NCBI GenBank assembly: GCA_030625965.1
Contig: DAOUPV010000014.1
Location: 1 to 38,423, forward strand
DNA length: 38,423 bases
From: Clostridia bacterium
Lineage (GTDB): Bacteria > Bacillota > TC1 > UBA5767
Reading direction: 5' to 3'
Shown here: positions 33,943 to 38,423 of the stretch, one piece after another
Numbering within the stretch: the stretch's first letter is position 1
Layout: every line of letters starts with the position of its first letter
Made by a program: the position numbers and the translations under genes
The notes under the pieces: model-generated
What the model was told of the DNA's origin: nothing
What the model saw: the letters and a program-made list of their open reading frames with translations, nothing else
Databases searched by the model: none

Positions 33943-34645
33943 GATTGAAGGTCTTTATCCAGGACTGGGAGCCACCAGCCTGATTCGTACAGTGGCCTGG
34001 ACCCTGGTTGACCTGGAAAGGAAAGTGCTGGTCCTTTCGGAGGATGGGAATCTGGACCGCAAGTTCTGTGAGAAACCAAGTGGAGCGGCGGATGAATATC
34101 TGCTGGATTTGGCGCGAGGAAAAAGAGATGCTTCCGCTTCGGATTATGCGAAAGAGCTGCATCCCCGCTTGAGGATACTGGAATCTTCTTCGGTTCTAAG
34201 CCGGAATGAACGGGTGGGGATGCGAGAGGAGGTCGCCGCTGAACCCGAATCGGTGCTTCTTACCGGGCGTTTCAGCGGAAAGCCGGCTAAACGCTTCCTG
34301 GTCGTACCGGCTGACCCGGCATGGTTAAAGCGGGATAAGAAGCGGCTGAGCGAACTGCCGATAGAGCATCTGTTTGTCAGTCATCTGTCTCAGGAAAACT
34401 GTTGCCAGGATATGTGCGAGGCCTATGGTGGTCTTCTGAGGAAACCTTTCACACTGCTACCAACCTGTGCGCCCCTGCAGCGGGAATGGTTGGAACCACT
34501 GGAGCTGAGAAGCATACTGGGTTCTCCTTACGGACAGGCTGTAAGAAGTGCGGTGGAACGATTGCTCTGCCTGGACCAGGTCAGGGAGAAGAGCGCCGTC
34601 TACAAGGTCATGCATCGGTTCAGGAGGAGCAGGGATGGAAGATAA
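33932..34645 (+). CDS. TadZ/CpaE-like protein with degenerate P-loop
   Basis: Protein of 237 residues resembling the ParA/MinD-type TadZ/CpaE proteins that place the pilus machinery at the pole. The N-terminal 'GLYPGLGATSLIRTVAWTL' (7-25) matches a Walker A loop, but alanine stands where the catalytic lysine of GxGKT should be, and 'KVLVLSED' follows as the next strand. Atypical TadZ proteins lacking normal ATPase residues are known. ATG 33932 has GGAGG upstream and overlaps the CpaB-like gene by 11 bases; it overlaps the cpaF start by 11 bases. The assignment rests mainly on position and the deviant loop. Confidence 0.65.
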   Translation: MRIEIEGLYPGLGATSLIRTVAWTLVDLERKVLVLSEDGNLDRKFCEKPSGAADEYLLDLARGKRDASASDYAKELHPRLRILESSSVLSRNERVGMREEVAAEPESVLLTGRFSGKPAKRFLVVPADPAWLKRDKKRLSELPIEHLFVSHLSQENCCQDMCEAYGGLLRKPFTLLPTCAPLQREWLEPLELRSILGSPYGQAVRSAVERLLCLDQVREKSAVYKVMHRFRRSRDGR

Positions 34646-36212
34646 GGAGATGCGCGAAAGGCTCGCGGATTGCTACCACACCGTGTCATCCATTCTGGAA
34701 GATCCCCAGGATTATGCCCGTGCCTTCAGTCTCGGCAAGGATATGGCCAGGAGCAAATGGCAGTCCTGGCAGAAGATCCGGGAGGAAGCCATACAGGGGA
34801 TTCTGGAATCCAGAAATCATCTGGTATTGCTCTATACCAGCGTTCTGGTGCGGGAGGTGGCAGATGACAAACTGGAGGACTTCTTCAGAATGCCCCGGCC
34901 ATACTGGCTGCTGCTGGAATTGATCCTAGATCTCAAGGGCTTGGAAGAACTGCTCCGTTCCAATGAAAGAGCGGTGCTGTCAAGAGAGGATCTGGAGTGC
35001 TTCCTGGTAGGGAGAAGCAGTGAGCTGGAAGCGTACCTCGCGGATGCAACCTACAGGCGCCGGTTGGTGTCCCGTATGATGTTCGCCCAGGAAAACGGGC
35101 AGGATGTGCTTGACTCCCTGCAATACCAGAACATCGATGAACTGGGGGCTTTGCGGGCGGATTATGTCTATCTGGTGTACCGGGGAAGGAAGATCCATCT
35201 GAGCGGTCTTTCCTTCGCATCAAGCAACGCCCTCTACCGGGTACAGAAAAAGGCGGCCCAGCGGGCCAGACCCCAATACGATTTCAACCGCCCGGCACTC
35301 AGTGTGGACAAGGTGTCCGGCTCCAGGGTAACGGTCGCCGGATATCTGGCAACGCCTACGTCAGGGGACCTGTATTTCAACGAAAGGCTGTTCAACCTGA
35401 AGCGAGTCACGTTGGAATCGTTGCGCGATCATTACAGTACCATAGACGAAAAGATCTACCGATTGCTCTGTCTGAACCAGGAAGGACGGGGGTCTTTCCT
35501 GGTGACCGGATCAGAGATGGGGATCGGCAAGACCACCTTCTTGTCTGCTTTGATCGAGAAGATTCCTAACCGCTGGGGTATCGGCATCCTGGATACGGAG
35601 AATGAGCTGCGGGTACAGGAACATTATCCTGAAAAAAACATCATCACGGTGATTGAGAATCCACATCTGAGCATCGAGAAGGGTTTCCGCTACATGCTTA
35701 AGACTTCACGCGATGTCCTGGTGGTGGGCGAAATTACCTGTCGCGAGGAGATGGAGAGTCTGGTCCGCGGGGCCATTCGCCTCAATGCCGGCATCGGGGG
35801 GACGCTGCATGCGTCAAAGGCATCGATGGCCATCAGCTGCTGTGCTAACCTACTCAAGGAGAAGGGGACTCAGCACGCCTCCGGGGAGGAGAATCTGGCC
35901 GACAGTCTGGATTTGATCATTCACCTGGCCAGGCATCCGCATGAGAACCGGCGGATCGTGGTGGAAGAGATCGTGGAGGTCAAACGCAAGTCATGTTCGA
36001 TGGAAGGGCTGTCCTTGGAGGAACTGCAGCGGACAGAGATTCTGCGACGCTTGGATCCCAAACCTTATGAGCTGAAGACCTTGGTCCGGTTCGACTACGA
36101 ACGAAATGTTTTCAGGTACCTTGAACCTCCATCGTGCACCTATATGGAGAAAGTGGGACGTTACGTCAGCAGTTTGCGCTGTGCAGCGCTAGCTGAAGGA
36201 TGGAGGGGCTGA
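34635..36212 (+). CDS. cpaF: Type II/IV secretion ATPase CpaF (Tad pilus assembly motor)
   Basis: Cytoplasmic ATPase of 525 residues that drives pilus assembly. Walker A 'GSEMGIGKTT' is at 292-301, Walker B-like 'VLVVGEI' at 361-367 and the conserved 'GGTLHASKA' at 388-396. The N-terminal ~200 residues are an all-helical region unlike typical CpaF and probably specific to this lineage. ATG 34635 has AGGAGG upstream; the longer frame overlapping the TadZ-like gene is not used. The TadB-like gene starts one base after the stop. Confidence 0.88.
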   Translation: MEDKEMRERLADCYHTVSSILEDPQDYARAFSLGKDMARSKWQSWQKIREEAIQGILESRNHLVLLYTSVLVREVADDKLEDFFRMPRPYWLLLELILDLKGLEELLRSNERAVLSREDLECFLVGRSSELEAYLADATYRRRLVSRMMFAQENGQDVLDSLQYQNIDELGALRADYVYLVYRGRKIHLSGLSFASSNALYRVQKKAAQRARPQYDFNRPALSVDKVSGSRVTVAGYLATPTSGDLYFNERLFNLKRVTLESLRDHYSTIDEKIYRLLCLNQEGRGSFLVTGSEMGIGKTTFLSALIEKIPNRWGIGILDTENELRVQEHYPEKNIITVIENPHLSIEKGFRYMLKTSRDVLVVGEITCREEMESLVRGAIRLNAGIGGTLHASKASMAISCCANLLKEKGTQHASGEENLADSLDLIIHLARHPHENRRIVVEEIVEVKRKSCSMEGLSLEELQRTEILRRLDPKPYELKTLVRFDYERNVFRYLEPPSCTYMEKVGRYVSSLRCAALAEGWRG

Positions 36213-36213
36213 T

Positions 36214-37146
36214 ATGTACCTGATCTTTCTGGCTGCATGCCTGCTGTTCCTGTTGGAATTCCTTCTGCGCTCTATGGAGAAGAAAAAGCGAATCCGGCGG
36301 ATGTTGGGTGTCGAGGAACAAGGGTCATCTGAGCGACTAGTCAGTTTCTTGAAAAGGAACATCTATACAGCCAGGATGTTGGAGAAAACCGCCTTTTCTC
36401 TGGCCTTCCTAGAGTGGCGTTTTGAGCGTTCAAGCGAGGTGCAGATGGTACTGCTCGCCCTGTCGTTGCTGACGTTCTCCATGTTCATTTTCCTGATGCT
36501 ACTCGGGCTGGGGTATGGATTGCTCCGCGCGCTGTTGTTCCTTATGGCAGCGCTGGTGTTCAGCTTGCTGCTGTTATATATGCTCTATAGGTGTGGACGG
36601 GATCGATTTGAAGCTTCGCTCCCCCAGATCTATCGTTTGCTGTCTTCTCGCTATCTGGTCTGCGGTGATATGTTGGAATCCATCCGTGGTTTGATTCCTG
36701 AACTGGGCACGGGATCGGCACGCCTGTTCGAGAACATCCTCTCGGCGCTGCAATATAACGATCTGGAACGAAGGGACGAGCGCTTTCTTCTGATGATGAA
36801 GACCATAGACCTGGAATATTTTACGTTGCTTCTATATATAATTCGGCAGTCCTGCGAGAAAGGGGGGCGGGAAGCCATCCTGGCACAGTTCGTGGATCTC
36901 ACCGAGGAATGTTTGGTGGAGATGCAGACCAAGAAGGATCTGAGGCTGTTAAGCCGTTCGTACCAGTTCCTGTTCCTGGTCCTGGGATTACTCTATCTGA
37001 TGACGCCGGCCCTGAACCGTACCCTGATGCTGTCCGGCTCAGAAGGCTACTATGCTTCCCTGGGCCATAGCCTGATTTCAGGTTTCTTCCTACTAATGCT
37101 GCTGGGAGCCTGTTGGCTACTGCAGTATCTGGAAAGGACGTTCTGA
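36214..37146 (+). CDS. tadB: TadB-like inner-membrane pilus platform protein (T2SSF type)
   Basis: Membrane protein of 310 residues with an N-terminal helix, two adjacent helices at about 78-130, a cytoplasmic domain of about 110 residues ('LPQIYRLLSSRYLVCGDMLESI', ending 'ECLVEMQTKKDLRLLSRSYQ') and C-terminal helices. This is the T2SSF/TadB layout; such proteins form the platform that CpaF turns. It is followed by the TadC-like gene with one base of overlap (TGATG). Confidence 0.75.
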   Translation: MYLIFLAACLLFLLEFLLRSMEKKKRIRRMLGVEEQGSSERLVSFLKRNIYTARMLEKTAFSLAFLEWRFERSSEVQMVLLALSLLTFSMFIFLMLLGLGYGLLRALLFLMAALVFSLLLLYMLYRCGRDRFEASLPQIYRLLSSRYLVCGDMLESIRGLIPELGTGSARLFENILSALQYNDLERRDERFLLMMKTIDLEYFTLLLYIIRQSCEKGGREAILAQFVDLTEECLVEMQTKKDLRLLSRSYQFLFLVLGLLYLMTPALNRTLMLSGSEGYYASLGHSLISGFFLLMLLGACWLLQYLERTF

Positions 37147-37907
37147 TGCAACTTTGGCTGAAACTACCGATGCTTCTTATGACCCTGCTAATTCTCGACT
37201 TGGCGTTCCTCTCCTACCGGCGTCGTGGTCGTTGCCACACTCTGCTTGCACCGCTAAGAAGTTACTACGGCCGGAAACTGCGTTGTACGACCATTGATCC
37301 TGACCTGTTCTGGCGGGTGAGACGGATGAGTATGCTGTTGTTCCTGGTATCTCTGGTCCTATTGCCGGGTGGTGCGCCATGGCGGTTACTACTGCACTTG
37401 CTGTTTCTTTTCCTACCCGAACTCTGGCTGCTGAGCGCCTATTCCTTCAGTGCCAAAGATCGACAGAAGGAAATCCGCTTCCTGAAGAGACTGTTCATCC
37501 TGAACGGTTCGGTCGAGCCATGCTGTTTTTCCGAGGTAATAGGCATACTCCAGGCACATGCCTATTACCTCAAGGATACCTTGAACCTGATCTGTAGGGA
37601 GAGGGAGCGGAACAACGCGGACATGCTCGAGGTATATAAGAAAATCGACCGGGAGGTGGGAGACCTGGAACTTCGTCTCTTTCTGGAGAAGATTTCCCAG
37701 GCGGACCGCATCCATTTTAGCGAGGGGGTCCGTTCCATGCAGACCGATCTGAACATAAGCAAGCTGATCCGCCAGCGGGAAGCCAGACGGCGCAAGGAAA
37801 GCATCGAACTGTCGGGCATCTTCTGCGGTATGGCCTTGGCGGGCTTACTGACCTACGCCATGTTGCTCCCGTGGCTGAATGGCTCGGTGCTCTTGCTTCC
37901 CGGCTGA
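37146..37907 (+). CDS. tadC: TadC-like inner-membrane pilus platform protein
   Basis: Membrane protein of 253 residues: an N-terminal helix, two helices around 62-105, a charged cytoplasmic region ('RERERNNADMLEVYKKIDREVGDLELRLFLEKISQADRIHFSEGV') and a C-terminal helix. It is shorter and more divergent than typical TadC but holds the same place after TadB and has the T2SSF-like helix pattern. ATG 37146 overlaps the TadB-like stop; no separate ribosome site is obvious, so coupling is likely. Confidence 0.65.
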   Translation: MQLWLKLPMLLMTLLILDLAFLSYRRRGRCHTLLAPLRSYYGRKLRCTTIDPDLFWRVRRMSMLLFLVSLVLLPGGAPWRLLLHLLFLFLPELWLLSAYSFSAKDRQKEIRFLKRLFILNGSVEPCCFSEVIGILQAHAYYLKDTLNLICRERERNNADMLEVYKKIDREVGDLELRLFLEKISQADRIHFSEGVRSMQTDLNISKLIRQREARRRKESIELSGIFCGMALAGLLTYAMLLPWLNGSVLLLPG

Positions 37908-37933
37908 GACGCATAACGACCTGAGGAGGCCTT

Positions 37934-38314
37934 ATGAACCAACTGGTTGCCGAAATACTCATAAGCTGCATCATCCTTTCCCTGATCGCTTGCTGCATCC
38001 CCATCTATCACCAGTCTATGGAGATGCTGGGGGAGGTGGCGTCGCGCTACCTGGCGGAAGATGACTTCCCCGTCTTCCTACCGGACAGCCAAGCCTACGG
38101 AGTCGACGTCATCGCCCTGATCGACTACTATGCCGGGAATCTGGAGGTAAGCGTCAGTATCGATTCGGACTACGGTCTGAAGACATACCTGGATACCACC
38201 TACGAGGAGGACCCCTACCCGTACCCCTTTGAACTAGAGCAAATGTTTCTGATGGATGTGACCTATACAAGCAAGAGGATCTCATCCATCCACTTTAACT
38301 TACAGGAGGATTGA
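37934..38314 (+). CDS. Small pilin-like protein of the tad locus (hypothetical)
   Basis: Protein of 126 residues, not recognised as a named family. A single N-terminal hydrophobic helix (about 4-28, 'LVAEILISCIILSLIACCIPIYHQ') is followed by a soluble, acidic domain with 'DVIALIDYYAGNLEVSVSID'. The layout resembles a pseudopilin or minor pilin. GAGGAGG precedes the ATG. It sits between the TadC-like gene and another short membrane-anchored protein. Confidence 0.6.
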   Translation: MNQLVAEILISCIILSLIACCIPIYHQSMEMLGEVASRYLAEDDFPVFLPDSQAYGVDVIALIDYYAGNLEVSVSIDSDYGLKTYLDTTYEEDPYPYPFELEQMFLMDVTYTSKRISSIHFNLQED

Positions 38315-38316
38315 AC

Positions 38317-38423
38317 ATGGATAAAATTGTCGTATTAGTGCTCACCATAGCAGTAACCATAGGTTTGTTTTCCTTCTCTGTACTGGGAGAAGCCGCCAAC
38401 GCCCGGGATATGATGTCCTTTGT
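38317..38423 (+). CDS. Pilin-like or small membrane protein, cut by right edge
   Basis: Only the first 35 codons are present. After 'MDKIVV' comes a hydrophobic helix ('LVLTIAVTIGLFSFSVLG') and then 'EAANARDMMSF'. AGGAGGA is at 38303-38309. The hydrophobic helix followed by a Glu is pilin-like, but too little is visible to assign it. Confidence 0.55.
   Translation, partial: MDKIVVLVLTIAVTIGLFSFSVLGEAANARDMMSF

Noticed and set aside
34548-34634. Upstream extension of the cpaF frame
   Set aside because: It overlaps the TadZ-like gene out of frame and has no similarity; AGGAGG precedes ATG 34635.

Overview
The window looks like chromosomal DNA of an anaerobic, Gram-positive, Clostridia-type bacterium with roughly balanced GC. 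The reasons are Firmicute-style Shine-Dalgarno sequences (GGAGG type) before almost every gene, an agr-like peptide quorum-sensing locus, a gatCAB amidotransferase operon, a stand-alone SufC plus SufB-like pair, an aldehyde:ferredoxin oxidoreductase-family enzyme, selenium/molybdenum hydroxylase maturation genes (yqeC, yqeB) and a tad pilus locus. I cannot name a species. No rRNA, tRNA, CRISPR array or insertion sequence was recognised.

Layout. 1-1152: 3' part of a cytosine-permease-like transporter. 1163-4047: an agr-type system in the order response regulator (agrA-like), histidine kinase (agrC-like), autoinducer peptide (agrD-like, only 48 codons), processing protease (agrB-like). A 22-bp-phased direct repeat sits in front of agrD. 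4307-6738: a MATE exporter and galE. 6781-11112 (minus strand): eight overlapping genes whose order matches the Na+/H+ antiporter half (MbhA-H) of membrane-bound hydrogenases, with no hydrogenase genes following. 11349-20478: a housekeeping run pcrA-ligA-sufC-sufB-like-gatC-gatA-gatB. 20646-22361: a PAS-GGDEF-HD-GYP cyclic-di-GMP protein. 22512-23048: an XRE-cupin regulator.

23153-33109 is the metabolic core: a fused yqeC-MobA-like gene, yqeB, glyA, ygeY, ygeW, an aldehyde:ferredoxin oxidoreductase-family gene and a TRZ/ATZ-type amidohydrolase. Relatives of several of these (yqeB, yqeC, ygfJ, ygeY, ygeW, ssnA) sit together in E. coli and in gut anaerobes in clusters tied to selenium-dependent molybdenum hydroxylases and anaerobic purine breakdown. 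The hydroxylase itself is not in the window. 33220 to the right edge is a tad/Flp pilus operon (CpaB-like, TadZ-like, CpaF, TadB-like, TadC-like, two pilin-like small proteins, the last cut by the edge).

Regulation visible in the sequence includes: a LytTR-type tandem repeat in front of agrDB; a perfect 20-bp palindrome centred near the -35 of the glyA promoter; and a promoter followed by a ~75-nt structured leader ending in an intrinsic terminator just before the ribosome-binding site of the amidohydrolase, which looks like a transcription attenuator or small riboswitch. Intrinsic terminators close most operons. Three stretches (4048-4215, 25318-25590 and 27121-27480) remain unexplained.
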